Source: Blepharisma japonicum (Eukaryota; Ciliophora; Heterotrichea; Heterotrichida; Blepharismidae). Taken from it: 64,000 nt of DNA. This document shows, piece by piece, positions 44,115 to 54,168 of the stretch (its first letter is position 1; the number at the start of each line of letters is the position of its first letter). The notes below the pieces were generated by a model. The model was given only the letters and a program-made list of their open reading frames with translations. It ran no database searches and was not told the DNA's origin. A program made the position numbers and the translations under genes. The stretch lies in the NCBI GenBank assembly GCA_949751835.1, contig CATKHK010000057.1, forward strand, positions 186,001 through 250,000, read 5' to 3'.

Positions 44115-45524
44115 ATGGAAGACTCATCAGAGAGCTACCCAATAAAAATCAGATCTGTCAACTCCACCCAATTTGAGCTTATTGTAACTTCAGACACGAA
44201 AGTCTCAGATTTAAAATCAATGATTAAGCTCCAAACCCAAATCCCTGAAGATCAACAAAGGATCATATATAGAGGCAAACTTTTAAAGAACACAGACTCT
44301 ATAGGGTCTTATAAAATAGAGCGAGGGCATGTCATTCAGCTTGCAGCTGGGCGAATTGTCCAAGAGCCTCCAGCGCCAGAAGTAGAAGAGCTAAGATCAG
44401 ACACTTCTTTAGGAGACATTTTAAGATTGGCTTTAGAAGCAAACCCAGCTTCAATATTAAATCGCAGAAGGAGACGGTATCATAGAAGAAGGGAAATCGA
44501 CGCCAATGAAAGGCTTGAAGCTATTAAACAAAACTTGCAAACTATTGAAGGGATGTTACAATCAATGAATAATACTGTAAATGAAGGAGAAGTTCAGGGC
44601 TTTGATAATACCAGACGGCAATTTGTGAGGGGGCAGTGGCTGGATGTAAAAGATACTGTTGATCAGTGACTTGAGGCACAAATAATCGACATCCAAAACA
44701 CTTCACAAGGCACAATGGCTTATTTTCATTATAACGGCTGGCCAACACGTTGGGATGAATGGATAAATATATCGTCTCCAAGAATCCAGCCTCTTCATGC
44801 TCATACCTTGCAATCAATAATATCCCCAATGCATTCTCCATTCCCCGTAATCCCTATAGATGCTGAAAATGCCCGCGCTTCAGGCACTTACGATATTAAC
44901 GAATTTATCCTCCAAACATCTTCTTTATTAGAGCAAATAAAAGGCATGATGGAACGTTACTATTCTTTAACTACCATTCTCAGACATGAAAGAGCTGGAG
45001 AAAGAGTTGGCCCAATGCGAGAAAGACTAAACATGATGGAAAATAGGCTTGAAGAAGAAAAAGACTGGTCTCAAGATCCTCACGTCACAAATTCTGAAGC
45101 CACGATTGGAAGCGATGTAGAAGATTCCTTAAGTATGGAGCTTGAAGAAAGCTTTGAAAGCAGAGAAACTGAAATGACGACTGAGCAAGAATTAACGCTG
45201 CTGACTGCACAATTAGCACCATTACTTGATAGGACTGGAAGGCTGCTGACTGATCTTGCAGCGATTATTGGAGGGACTGTGCAAAGACCTCCTGATGACG
45301 CAGCCTCAGTGTCCTCAAGTTTGATTACAAATGAAAGCGGAATTAGCAATAATAGTGCTAGGCCGCCTTTACAAATTCCAGTTATGCCGACTCCAAGTGA
45401 ACTTGCGTCGATTAATCCAAGAGTCTTTGGACCAGATATCGATATTCATATACATGCGATTTTTCCGCAAAGAGGGCAGGAGCAAGAACAAGAGCGAACT
45501 CCTTGTTGGAGACAATTATCATAA
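44115..45524 (+). CDS. ubiquitin-like plus chromo-barrel-like fusion protein
   Basis: 469 residues. Residues 8-80 are a good ubiquitin-like domain (TKVSDLKSMIKLQTQIPEDQ, QRIIYRGKLLKN, GHVIQLAAGR) of the BAG6/ubiquilin type. A basic linker (RRRRRYHRRRE) and coil follow. Residues about 168-230 resemble a chromo-barrel/Tudor-knot domain: VRGQWLDVKDTVDQWLEAQI, then YFHYNGWPTRWDEWI and ISSPRIQP, where W-x-A-x-I, HYxGW and WDEW are the hallmarks of MRG15/MSL3-like barrels. The rest is helical, acidic and Ser-rich. The Trp joining the two halves is TGA. The domain pair could link ubiquitin receptors to methylated tails or proteasome partners, but this is inference. Confidence 0.72.
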
Positions 45525-45692
45525 TCTGCTAAAAAATTATTAAAATTATATGTATTCAGCCCATATAAAATTGTATGCAGTTTGGTAGAAGAGCATTTTG
45601 AAATCGTTTTAATAGAGCTCGAAAATCGATAATTTTTGGAAGAATTAGGCTATCATTCATTGATATAATTTATTTAATAGAAGCTTTAATTA

Positions 45693-46379
45693 TTAAATGC
45701 CTAAAACTATGTAAAAGCTGCAAGGCTCGTCTTCAATAGTATAGGGCCTTCTATCTTGACAATTCTCTTTGTGTTTATTATGGCAGCCACAATGATAAAC
45801 TTTATCTAATCGGATAGAAGGTTTTAGATTAATAACTGCACTTGCTGGGTACATTATATATGATTGACCTTCTTTACTGAAAAATATATCAACGATAGGA
45901 TTTTTATTGCCGTACTGAATAATTTTTATATCAGAGCTTTCTACAGTTTGGGTAATTCTCATAGAAACTTGAAAAATGCAAGAGATTTTAAATAAAAACT
46001 TATAAGGAATGCAAGAGTCAAAGACGCAGATCGATTCAATACTGTTTCCAATGGTTTCCATCAAAGATCAAAAATTATTATAAGAGCATAAATTATCTAG
46101 AAAATTGATATCCCTAGAGTCAATGATTTGTATTAAATCTAAGTAAATACTTTCAAATCGCATATATGTTTGCTGGTCTAGTGATTTGAGATCTGATAAG
46201 CATTTCTTTAAAGTCTCTTTTCTATCATAACTATAATAAAGATAACATTCAATAACTCCTAAAATAAAATATAATGGATCGTGCTCATTCGAACCTTGGC
46301 TTATATCTCTATACATAATCATATCTTTGTAAATATTAGGAAATTCTTTGCGATAAATTTGTTTCCTTTCTTTTATCAT
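45693..46379 (-). CDS. unrecognised protein, 228 residues
   Basis: Two open segments join through a TGA-coded Trp near 46068 (SYNNFWSLMETIG), giving one frame from 46379 to the stop at 45693. The N-terminal half is helical (PLYFILGVIECYLYYSYDRK, LKKCLSDLKSLDQQTYMRFE). The C-terminal half is beta-rich with a small Cys/His cluster (VYHCGCHNKHKENC) that might bind zinc. No membrane helix or signal peptide is present. It is divergent from the coiled-coil gene, 95 bases between starts. No known family is recognised. Confidence 0.6.
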
Positions 46380-46474
46380 TTATATAGAAATCAATCAATA
46401 ATCAAAATGAAATATTAAATTCCTACTTCCAGTTTCTTTATTTATGAATAAATAAATTAATTAAAGAAAATTCA

Positions 46475-48634
46475 ATGTCTGAAGAAAAATACAGAGGAAA
46501 TAGAAAAACAAAATACAACAAAAGCCAAGAATTTGTTCAAGATGCAAGCCAAAGCTCATATAAAGTTTTGAAAATAAGCAAAGACCACACAGATCGACTT
46601 ACAACATTTATTAAAAGGCATAGAAACGAACTTCAAAGCGATTCAACAAATCGATCTCATAGCCATTTTGATGATACTAAGGTTTTTGATCAAAGCTCAT
46701 GCGATATTTATGAATCAATAAAGCATCTTGATGCTAAGCTCTATTCAAAAAAAATCAAAATAAACAGCAAAAAGCAAGACTGCTCCCCATCAGCTTCACG
46801 TAGCGTTTCACCAAACCCATCAATCCCAAGGACACCTAAAGAATTCATTACTGATATAAAACGCCTGCAAGAAACTTTGAAAGCAGAAATAAACCAATCT
46901 GCATATTCCTCAAAGAGTGCAAGCTCCTATTCGTCTTTTATGATATTAAAAAAGGCATATGAAAAACTAGAAGGACTAGAAATGCTCAGTAAATCTCTTG
47001 ATATTAGGAAAACCCAATTGGACGCAATGGAAAAAGAGCTCAGATCTAAAATGAAAAAGGTGAAAGATAAGGATGAAGATCTTGAAAATAGAGAAATTAC
47101 TATTGAAAAAATGAAAAGAATGGAACTGCAGATTGCTGAAAGAGAACTTCAATTAAAGGAAAAAATGAGAAATTTAGAAAAGAGAGAAGAGGAATTGTAT
47201 GAAAATAATGAAAATCAGATAGAGTTTAAGAGAAAAGAGAAAACTGGGGCAAGTTTTAAAGAAAATGAGGATTTTGAAATTTATTCAGATATAATTACCC
47301 CAGCTTTTCAGGCGAGCGCTGCTCTCAAAAAAGAGCAAGACTACAGCACTTTAGAAAGCGAACTTAAAGAAGCAGCTTCAGAGCTTGAGCAAAGAACTTT
47401 TGACCTGCTAAAAAGTGAAGAAAAACTAGCAGAAAGAGAATCAATTTTATATGAGCAGCAAAAAGAGCTTAAACACAAAGAAAATGAATTAAAGAGAAAA
47501 GAAATCAACATATCAGACCTTGAAAATAAATATGCCCTGCAAATTGATGAATTATCACATATTAAAGAATCAGAAAAAGCACAATTATGCAGGATTGTTT
47601 TAGATGAAGTCATCTTAAAAGTTATTTCACAAAATCTTGAGAGGCAAGCACATGAGATTGAAGCTGCAAAATTTGAACAACAAATAGCATCAGAAAAACT
47701 TCAATCAGAATTTGAGGAACTTCGTAAATTTAGAGAGAAGCTAGAAAATGAAGCCTCAAAGCAACTTGAAATTAAGCTAGAACTGGATAAAAAAGAAAAA
47801 GAACTTGATTTACAAGAAAAAAGAATAACAGAACAAATCAGGCTATTGGGGGAAGGAAAAGAAGATGAAGTTCTAAAATTGCAAGAAAATTTTATAAGTG
47901 AAAGAGAAAGTGCCTTAAGAATTAAACAGCTAAAGCTTCTAGAATACCAAGAAAGCCTCAAGGAGAGAGAAATTGAAATAAATGAAAGAGAAAAAGAAAT
48001 ATTTTATGTAAGCTTGGAAGACTCATTTAAGGAAAGAGAGAGAAATATAATTGAAAAAGAAAAAGAAATCGAAGTAAAATATCGAAAACTTGAGACAGAG
48101 TTGTTAGAAAAAGAAAAAAATATCAAATTAAGAGAAAAATTGCTAGCTGAACAAGAATCTGCTATCGAGCACAAAAGAACCAACGTAATCACTGGATGGG
48201 AAAATGTATTAAATAAATTTAAAAAAATCCAAAGGAATGATGAAAATTCATTTGAAGAAGAAGCAAAAAAGCTGAAAGAGCTTGAAAACTTGCTTAGGGA
48301 GAAGGAAGATGAAATGAATCAGAAAACTAAAAAATTGGATAAATTGGAAAAAAATATTGCAGCTGATGTGTGCAATCTTAAAATAAGAGAAGAAGAGATT
48401 GAGGTAAGAGAAAAGGAATGCAAAGAAAAGTCCTTGATGCTCTTGAATAAAGAAAAATATTTGGAGCTAAAGGTAAAAGAAGTAAAAAATTTGGTGCTGC
48501 AGCTTAATGATAATATCAGAAAAACGACTCCTAGCCAGTCGCAATTTCAAAAGGATGATTTTTTGGAAAATGCATTTGAAACTTGCCAGCCTGACAATAA
48601 TCACAGATTAAGCAAGATTTTATTTGATCTATAA
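46475..48634 (+). CDS. large coiled-coil protein
   Basis: 719 residues. Residues 1-130 are basic and Ser-rich (SASRSVSPNPSIPRTPKEF could be a kinase target). Residues about 160-690 are a nearly continuous coiled coil with repeated KEKEL, REKEIE and LEKREEEL elements. The end is non-coil. No globular domain is visible. Length and layout suit a cytoskeletal, basal-body or cortical fibre protein, but coiled coils give little family information. Antisense frames in this gene are open only because of its Glu/Lys-rich codons. Confidence 0.75.
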   Translation: MSEEKYRGNRKTKYNKSQEFVQDASQSSYKVLKISKDHTDRLTTFIKRHRNELQSDSTNRSHSHFDDTKVFDQSSCDIYESIKHLDAKLYSKKIKINSKKQDCSPSASRSVSPNPSIPRTPKEFITDIKRLQETLKAEINQSAYSSKSASSYSSFMILKKAYEKLEGLEMLSKSLDIRKTQLDAMEKELRSKMKKVKDKDEDLENREITIEKMKRMELQIAERELQLKEKMRNLEKREEELYENNENQIEFKRKEKTGASFKENEDFEIYSDIITPAFQASAALKKEQDYSTLESELKEAASELEQRTFDLLKSEEKLAERESILYEQQKELKHKENELKRKEINISDLENKYALQIDELSHIKESEKAQLCRIVLDEVILKVISQNLERQAHEIEAAKFEQQIASEKLQSEFEELRKFREKLENEASKQLEIKLELDKKEKELDLQEKRITEQIRLLGEGKEDEVLKLQENFISERESALRIKQLKLLEYQESLKEREIEINEREKEIFYVSLEDSFKERERNIIEKEKEIEVKYRKLETELLEKEKNIKLREKLLAEQESAIEHKRTNVITGWENVLNKFKKIQRNDENSFEEEAKKLKELENLLREKEDEMNQKTKKLDKLEKNIAADVCNLKIREEEIEVREKECKEKSLMLLNKEKYLELKVKEVKNLVLQLNDNIRKTTPSQSQFQKDDFLENAFETCQPDNNHRLSKILFDL

Positions 48635-49518
48635 AGGAATTTTAACAATTTTATTAATTTAGTAAATTTAATGGGAGTAATTTTTAATAATAATTAAATC
48701 AGTTAAACGGCTACTTTAAACTCTTTTTAAAATAAGAAATTTCACTAGCCGCCATTTAAGAAATTTGAAGGTCGAATTGCCATATATGTTTGAGTATCTT
48801 GTAGAATGAAGATTATTTTCTGTGTGAAATATATAAATGCATGCATTGATAATTCTAATAGATTTATATTAGCATATTTAGTAGAGTATTTCCTAAAGAT
48901 TGAAAATTATAATGGCTTCATTTACACACTTCCAAATATCGGTATAACCAAAAGAGGAACTGAAATCGAATAATTTTAAGAAAAAAACCAAAAATATGAG
49001 CTAAATTGCTGTTTTATCATATAAAATATATACTTTTTAAAAATTCTGTAAAATGAACCTTATTGATTATGAGAAAAGCTAAGTTAAATTTTATGCTTAA
49101 ACTGCTTAGTATCATTCATGCACTCATATAATTAAATATAAGATAAATGCTGTTTCTCCTTCAAGAAAGATCGAGTCTTTAATATTCTTGAAATAAAATT
49201 TCCTATTCCTAGATCGTATATTGGCTTCACAATTACTCGACAATATATCAATTGAATGTTTTAATGAAATAATTCCATTAAATAATCTATCATTTTGCAG
49301 AATTATTAAGAAATGGCGTTAAGCAAAATAAAATGCTAGTTATTATGGATTTAAAAGCCTTTTTTCTGCAAAATGGCACTTATGCCTAATGAAATTTAAT
49401 AATTGAACACACTAATACTCAAAGAAAAGCAATTTTGTCTCTAATCTAGACATAATCTTTAATTACAGCTGCTTAGAGAGTATGCTACATGATTTGTGAC
49501 GAACAAACTTTTAACAGT
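48635..49518. other. gene-poor stretch; last part duplicated near 51.5 kb
   Basis: AT-rich. A 55-codon frame at 48806-48973 is doubtful (see rejected items). The part from about 49241 to 49518 is the 3' flank of the zinc-finger gene and is repeated, diverged, at 51534-51804. Confidence 0.55.
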
Positions 49519-49986
49519 TTAAATTTTATTTAAAATCTCTATGAGAGAGGGTAATAAGATTTCTTGACTTGGCTGAAAATTTATAGGTGGCAGCTCAATA
49601 CTTACAGCTTGAAACTCACTTGAAGTTTTTTCTAATTTTTTCTTTAGTTGTTTATTTACGGATTCCTCTGGATGTGACTCGATATAGTTTTCGAGAACCT
49701 CGCATGTGATTCCATGCTCTCTTGAGTGAATCATCACTTGGCTTCTTTGTCTATACTGTTTCTTGCATATCCCACACGCAAACGGCTTTACTCCTCTGTG
49801 TTTGTTTAGATGCTCTCGTAGATTTTGCTTGCTGGCAAGTGTTTGTTGACAAACATGACAAATGAATTTCTTTGCTTTTAAGTGAGCAACGTCAATGTGG
49901 TGCTTTAAATTAGATCTAGTGGTATATTCGTTGCTGCAACCCTGGTACATGCAGCAGTAGAGCTGTATCACTTTATAGTTTTTCAT
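49241..49986. repeat. segmental duplication, copy 1 (intact zinc-finger gene)
   Basis: This segment matches 51534-52369 along its length, including non-coding flank: CAATATATC, GCAGAATTATTAAGAAATGG, CACTTATGC, CACACTAATA, ACTTTTA-CAGTTTAAAT, TTAAAATCTCTAT. Offset is about 2.3 kb. Differences are scattered, so the duplication is not recent. Confidence 0.75.
49519..49986 (-). CDS. C2H2 zinc-finger protein
   Basis: 155 residues with three C2H2 fingers in the first 95: CCMYQGCSNEYTTRSNLKHH followed by H, then CHVCQQTLASKQNLREHLNK followed by H, then CGICKKQYRQRSQVMIHSRE followed by H. Linkers are short and basic. The C-terminal 60 residues are helical then Pro/Ile-rich (IELPPINFQPSQEI). Likely a DNA- or RNA-binding regulator. 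A decayed duplicate at 51805-52369 has lost several zinc ligands, which indicates that this copy is the functional one. Confidence 0.82.
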   Translation of the reverse strand: MKNYKVIQLYCCMYQGCSNEYTTRSNLKHHIDVAHLKAKKFICHVCQQTLASKQNLREHLNKHRGVKPFACGICKKQYRQRSQVMIHSREHGITCEVLENYIESHPEESVNKQLKKKLEKTSSEFQAVSIELPPINFQPSQEILLPSLIEILNKI

Positions 49987-50270
49987 ATTAATTATTATAT
50001 TATATAGCCAATTGCATTTTTTTTACTATTGATTTGGGAAATTAATGCTTTATTAATAAATGTGTTTTTCTTTTATTTAATTAAGTATTATAGCTTTCTT
50101 TGATAATTTTTAGATCTATAATTTCAATTAAATACATAGACTATATTTCTAAAATTCTTTAATTTTTTATATTCAATTAGTGCGCTCATTCTATAAGCTA
50201 AGTTAAGTTTTGATAAATATACAATAATATATATTTGATTTAAAAGATCCTTTCTCAATTCTTTTTACGT

Positions 50271-50348
50271 AAAATCTCCCTTAATAATTCACTTAATACT
50301 GAACTTAACCGATAAGCAAAATGGTTTTAATAGGAAAATAATTTCTAA
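50271..50348. repeat. diverged repeat, partner at 51148-51224
   Basis: Both carry TTAATAATTC-CTTAATACT, a stretch with CCxxxAGCA, then AATAGG-A-AT-AT-TCTAAA in the same order and spacing. Neither lies in a gene. Similarity is partial and read by eye. Confidence 0.6.
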
Positions 50349-50543
50349 AAATAAGATTTTTAAACACAATTTTAGCTAAAGTGAGAAAGCAAAATATAAC
50401 ATTATTTTTTATGTTAATAATATTTTATTTTAGCTTTTAATGCATTTATAAGTATAAATATTAGCTTTTAACTATAATCACTATATTCAATTTCAGTATT
50501 ATTTTTAAGCGATTTGCAGTTCTGGATAAATAATTTAATAGGA

Positions 50544-50797
50544 TTATTTTCTTCTAAGTTTGTTCAAAAATCTTCCAAAATTTATTTCTTTCAGTCTGCT
50601 TCTCTCAATTCTCCATCTTAATCTGCCTAAGTCTGACATCTGCAGTGAGCTAATCAAATCCTAGCCCTTCCAGCATAATTTTTGACCTTCTCTTATATTA
50701 GGAATGCTTCTCTGCCGATCTTTATTGAGGGCTTTACCATCTCATTTCTGGATTCCAGTGCCTTTCTCCTAAACATCATATTCTCTTCACCCGACAT
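50544..50797 (-). pseudogene. possible decayed small gene
   Basis: Minus-strand translation starts MSGEENMMFRRKALESRNEM and, after a one-base frame change, continues SSLQMSDLGRLRWRIERSRL to a basic end RRK and TAA. The composition is protein-like, unlike its surroundings, but two or three stops or shifts interrupt it and no 15-16 nt intron explains them. The family is unknown; it could also be chance. Confidence 0.35.
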
Positions 50798-51147
50798 AAC
50801 AATATCAAATACTGATTTAGTCAATATCAAATAATTTGGCTTGTGAACATATAGATTCACAAAAAGATAGAAGTTAAAGAAATGAGAAGTATTAAAGGCA
50901 AGCAAAATAAATATCTGAAAGTGAGGAATAATGGAATAATTAATTAAATTAGACAATTGCAGATTATGAAATTTAAAAACAATGTATTATCAAATGGAAA
51001 AGAACTGTTAAAGAATTGAGCAATTTTTTATTGAAGTTTATATTAAAATTAGAGAGGAAGCAATGAAAAAGAATGCTTAAGAAGAATTATGGAGGTCAAC
51101 GCATTTGATTATGAATTATTCAATAGTTACTAAATTATTTTTATAAT

Positions 51148-51224
51148 AAATTCACTCTTAATAATTCTCTTAATACTACACATAGTCCATGAGCATAGGA
51201 ATTAATAGGGAGATCATCTCTAAA
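51148..51224. repeat. diverged repeat, partner at 50271-50348
   Basis: Second copy of the pair described at 50271. It ends directly at the 16-bp tandem duplication at 51218. Confidence 0.6.
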
Positions 51225-51249
51225 CGTTTATAGCTCTAAACATTTATAG
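51218..51249. repeat. 16-bp tandem duplication
   Basis: CTCTAAACGTTTATAG followed at once by CTCTAAACATTTATAG: two head-to-tail units with one mismatch. A simple local duplication. Confidence 0.85.
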
Positions 51250-51409
51250 CTCGAAGTCACTTTTACAACAGAATTATGAAACTTACAAAACAAGGGATTT
51301 ATAGGAACAGAAAAATTATACGATTACTTTTGTGAAAAATATTTATGAATGATTTTAATTAACTTTTAATATCAATATAAGTCAAAAATTTGCTTCGAGC
51401 AAGATATCT

Positions 51410-51496
51410 GCATAGTTTTATATATAGATAATTTGATAAATATGTAATTTGCAACAAAGGTATTGCTAAATTTTTGCAAAGAAATATTCAAATCTG
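51410..51496. repeat. diverged repeat, partner at 53465-53562
   Basis: Shared order: GCATAGTT, ATATAGATAATTT, TATTGCT-AATTTTTGCAAAGA, ATATTC...ATCTG. It lies just upstream of the duplicated zinc-finger segment, about 2.05 kb from its partner. Confidence 0.6.
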
Positions 51497-51804
51497 AAAA
51501 AAATACTAAGAATGAAATATTATTTATGCTTGCCAATATATCGATTAAGTGTTTTAATTAAGAATTAAAAGTATCAGTCGATATGCAGAATTATTAAGAA
51601 ATGGGGTTAAGTATAATAATTATTATTTATTATGGCTCTTCACCTTTTTTCTACAAAATGCACTTATGCTTAATTAAAATTTCATAATTGAGCACACTAA
51701 TATTCAAGGAAAAATAATTAAAACTCTAATTTAGCTATAATCTTTAGTTATAGACTGCCTAGAGAACATTTAATATAATTTATAATGAGCAAACTTTTAG
51801 CAGT

Positions 51805-52369
51805 TTAAATTTATTTAAAATCTCTATAAATGAAGGTAGAGAGATCTCTTAACTTGGCTGATAGTTTATAGATAACAACTCAATACTTAAGACTTGAAAC
51901 TCATTTGAAGTTTTTCCAATTTTTTCCTTTACTCCTCTCAAAGATCAAGGATTTCTTTCACATATTTCTACAACACAAAAATTATATCTTAATAAGCGTA
52001 AGCATCATAAATCTTTATTTATCATGAAAAAGAGTAGAGTTAGCAAATTATTTATAGCTTCCTCTGGATGTGACTCAATATAATTTTCCAGTTCTCGCAT
52101 ATGATTCCATGCTCTCTTGAATGAATCATCACCTGGCTTATTTGTCTGTATTAATTATTTCATATTCCGCATGCAAAAGCCTTTACTTCTTTGTACTTGT
52201 CTAAATGCTCTCTAAGATTCTGAATGCTGGCAAGTGTTTGTTGACAAACATGATAAATGAATTTCTTTGCTTTTAAATGAGAGACGTCAATTTGATGCTT
52301 TAAATTAGATTTGGTGGTGAACTCATTATTGCAACCATTGTATATGCAACAGTAGAGATGTACAACCAT
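51805..52369 (-). pseudogene. decayed duplicate of the C2H2 zinc-finger gene
   Basis: The first part still reads CCIYNGCNNEFTTKSNLKH like the intact gene, but the second finger has Tyr for its first Cys (FIYHVC) and Tyr for a His (LDKYKEVK). The frame stops after 69 residues at CGI. Downstream, matching sequence continues to the old stop region (51805) with several indels and a 111-bp insertion at 51932-52042. Loss of zinc ligands in otherwise recognisable fingers shows relaxed constraint. It is clearly a dead copy of the gene at 49519-49986. Confidence 0.85.
51932..52042. mobile_element. 111-bp TTA-flanked insertion, IES- or MITE-like
   Basis: Compared with the intact zinc-finger gene, the pseudogene has an extra 111 bases flanked by TTA on both sides (CTTTACTCCTC at one end, GAGTTAGCAAA at the other). 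Removing one TTA plus the insert restores alignment (CTTTAG...TTTAT then CCTCTGG). The ends form an imperfect inverted repeat: TACTCCTCTC against TAACTCTACTC. It codes for nothing. TA junctions and short inverted ends are features of internal eliminated sequences and small DNA-transposon derivatives in ciliates. The origin is inferred, not shown. Confidence 0.55.
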
Positions 52370-52379
52370 ACTTAACCTG

Positions 52380-53160
52380 TTGAATCGAACTGCTTTTACT
52401 TGCCTATCAGGCAGTCTAGCTCAATTAATCGATCTTTCATCTAATAATTCGACTTTATTTGGCAATCTGAATTATGGAAGTTTAACAGTATGAGTCTACT
52501 GTATTTATTTGTCAGTCGGGCGGCATATTTAAATGGAATAGCAAGCCTCCTTTTATTGTGGCCCTTTAACAGTAGGTGTTATTGCACCGGAACCTTGAGA
52601 AAAGATAAAAGCCTCTTTGACGTGCTTTTGCCCTAGTTTTGGTAAATACGGCAGATAGAAATGCTGGATAACAATCAGTCTCAATGCTAAGAACGGTTTT
52701 TTCCTAAGTGAAACTTAGAGTTGAAAAGAAAATTTTAAACTGTTAAGGCTATCCATTATATTTATCGAGCGAATTCCTAGAGCGATGCCATGCCCTCGTC
52801 CTAGGCTTCAAATATTCATATTGGCTAGCAGACGACAGAAAATTAATTTTTTAATCTTAAGGGGCAAGCCATTTCGATGTATTCGGTGCATATTTTCTGA
52901 CTACGTAGACTATTCTTTGGTATGAGCGACGTAGTACCTTGCTCTGTGTGGACTGGTTAGAAATTTATGATAGATATTAAGGAAATAAAGGTCTTAAAAC
53001 TCAACATGAACTTATTATAAGTAATCAGCATGAAAACATTGCTCTATGTGGTATCTCAAAACTCCACTTCTATCTGAGTCTCTCAATTCGACCTGAAAGT
53101 CTAATATCTTGTCTAGCAAGTAAAATAGGGTTTGGAAAAATTGCCCATTTTAGAATATTT
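52380..53160. other. richer-complexity stretch without a recognisable gene
   Basis: This stretch is visibly less AT-rich than its flanks and has open runs on both strands (plus strand near 52717-52930 with LRGKPFRCIRCIFSDYVDYS; minus strand with VLRRSYQRIVYVVRKYAP), but every frame is broken repeatedly. Near its start three loosely similar 25-30 bp pieces occur (TTTACTTGCCTATCAGGCAG, TTTATTTGGCAATCTG, TTTATTTGTCAGTCGGGCGG). It could be an old gene or element relic, or a non-coding RNA locus; I cannot decide. Confidence 0.4.
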
Positions 53161-54168
53161 TTTGCTAATTTTTAATTGATGATTAAAAATGGCTTATATA
53201 TCGCTTTTCAAAGTATATTTTAGATTTTGTTTGTTAACACTTATTTCTAAAAAATTATTTATTTATTTATTTACTTTAATATTGTAATCTTAAAGTAGAT
53301 TCTAATAATAGCCTTTTAAAATTCTTAAAAAGATAATTTTTTTTTTAATTTGGAATTTATGATGCTTCTTACTTAGCAATTTGGTGGAAAGATAATTATG
53401 CAAAGGTACAAATATAGGAGGATTGATAAATAATATTTTATCAATTTATAAATTTTAAATCAGTGCATAGTTATTTATAGATAATTTAATATACATTTAA
53501 TTAATTTTGTGATTTTCACAATAAAGACATTGCTTAATTTTTGCAAAGATATTTCTTATCTGTAAAAAAAAATATAATCAGCTTGATTAATAGCAAATAT
53601 AAGCTGAATTATTTTAATAATCCTTCTATCATTTTAATTTATTTAAATACCTTTTTTAATTTAGTTTATTATTTAACGCTTTGAATAAAGATGAAATGAA
53701 AGCTTCTTTAAATTGCCAATTTTTGCTTTCTCAATATTTTCAATCAATAGGTTTTTAATTTTGAATGTCAATATAGAATTTATAATTGAAAATGAAATTC
53801 CATTGCAAGAAGCTTGAAGAGGTTTGCTGAAGAATATAATTAAATTTGACGAAAAATTTAATAAACTAATGAAATAAAATATTAAAAAGCTTACTTTCTT
53901 CTAACAAGCAGAATTTTTATTATCATAAAATTGTATTAATAAAAATTAGTAGAGTTTAATGTTTAAACATTACAAAGAGCTTAATAAATAATTACGCATT
54001 AAATATGCGCCTTAAATCTAGGACCTTTCTTATTTTCTATTATATTAAATTCTAAAATTTCTTAAGCTGATGAAAACGTAAAATTTTTAATCAAAATAAT
54101 AGCATGATAATTAAAAGTATTAAATTCATTACAGCTATTCTATATTGACTAATATTTAATGATTATAC
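53161..54168. other. AT-rich intergenic, one diverged repeat
   Basis: No gene seen. It contains the second copy of the repeat at 51410-51496 (here 53465-53562) and runs of T. Confidence 0.6.
53465..53562. repeat. diverged repeat, partner at 51410-51496
   Basis: See the partner entry; the longest common run is ATTTTTGCAAAGA. No zinc-finger sequence follows this copy. Confidence 0.6.

Larger units (their letters stand above)
49987..51533. other. gene-poor stretch with diverged repeats
   Basis: AT-rich. It contains a possible gene relic (50544-50797), two diverged repeats (50271-50348 with 51148-51224, and 51410-51496 with 53465-53562) and a 16-bp tandem duplication at 51218-51249. No intact gene was found. 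Confidence 0.55.
51534..52369. repeat. segmental duplication, copy 2 (decayed zinc-finger gene)
   Basis: Second copy of the segment at 49241-49986. It is longer mainly because of the 111-bp insertion at 51932-52042. Confidence 0.75.

Noticed and set aside
47341-48192. Ser/Leu-rich antisense frames opposite the large coiled-coil gene
   Set aside because: Same cause: the complement of Glu/Lys-rich coiled-coil codons. No independent start context or motif.
48806-48973. 55-codon open frame starting MKIIFCVKYI
   Set aside because: Somewhat protein-like but short, alone in a relic-rich region, and without a paralog or recognisable motif.
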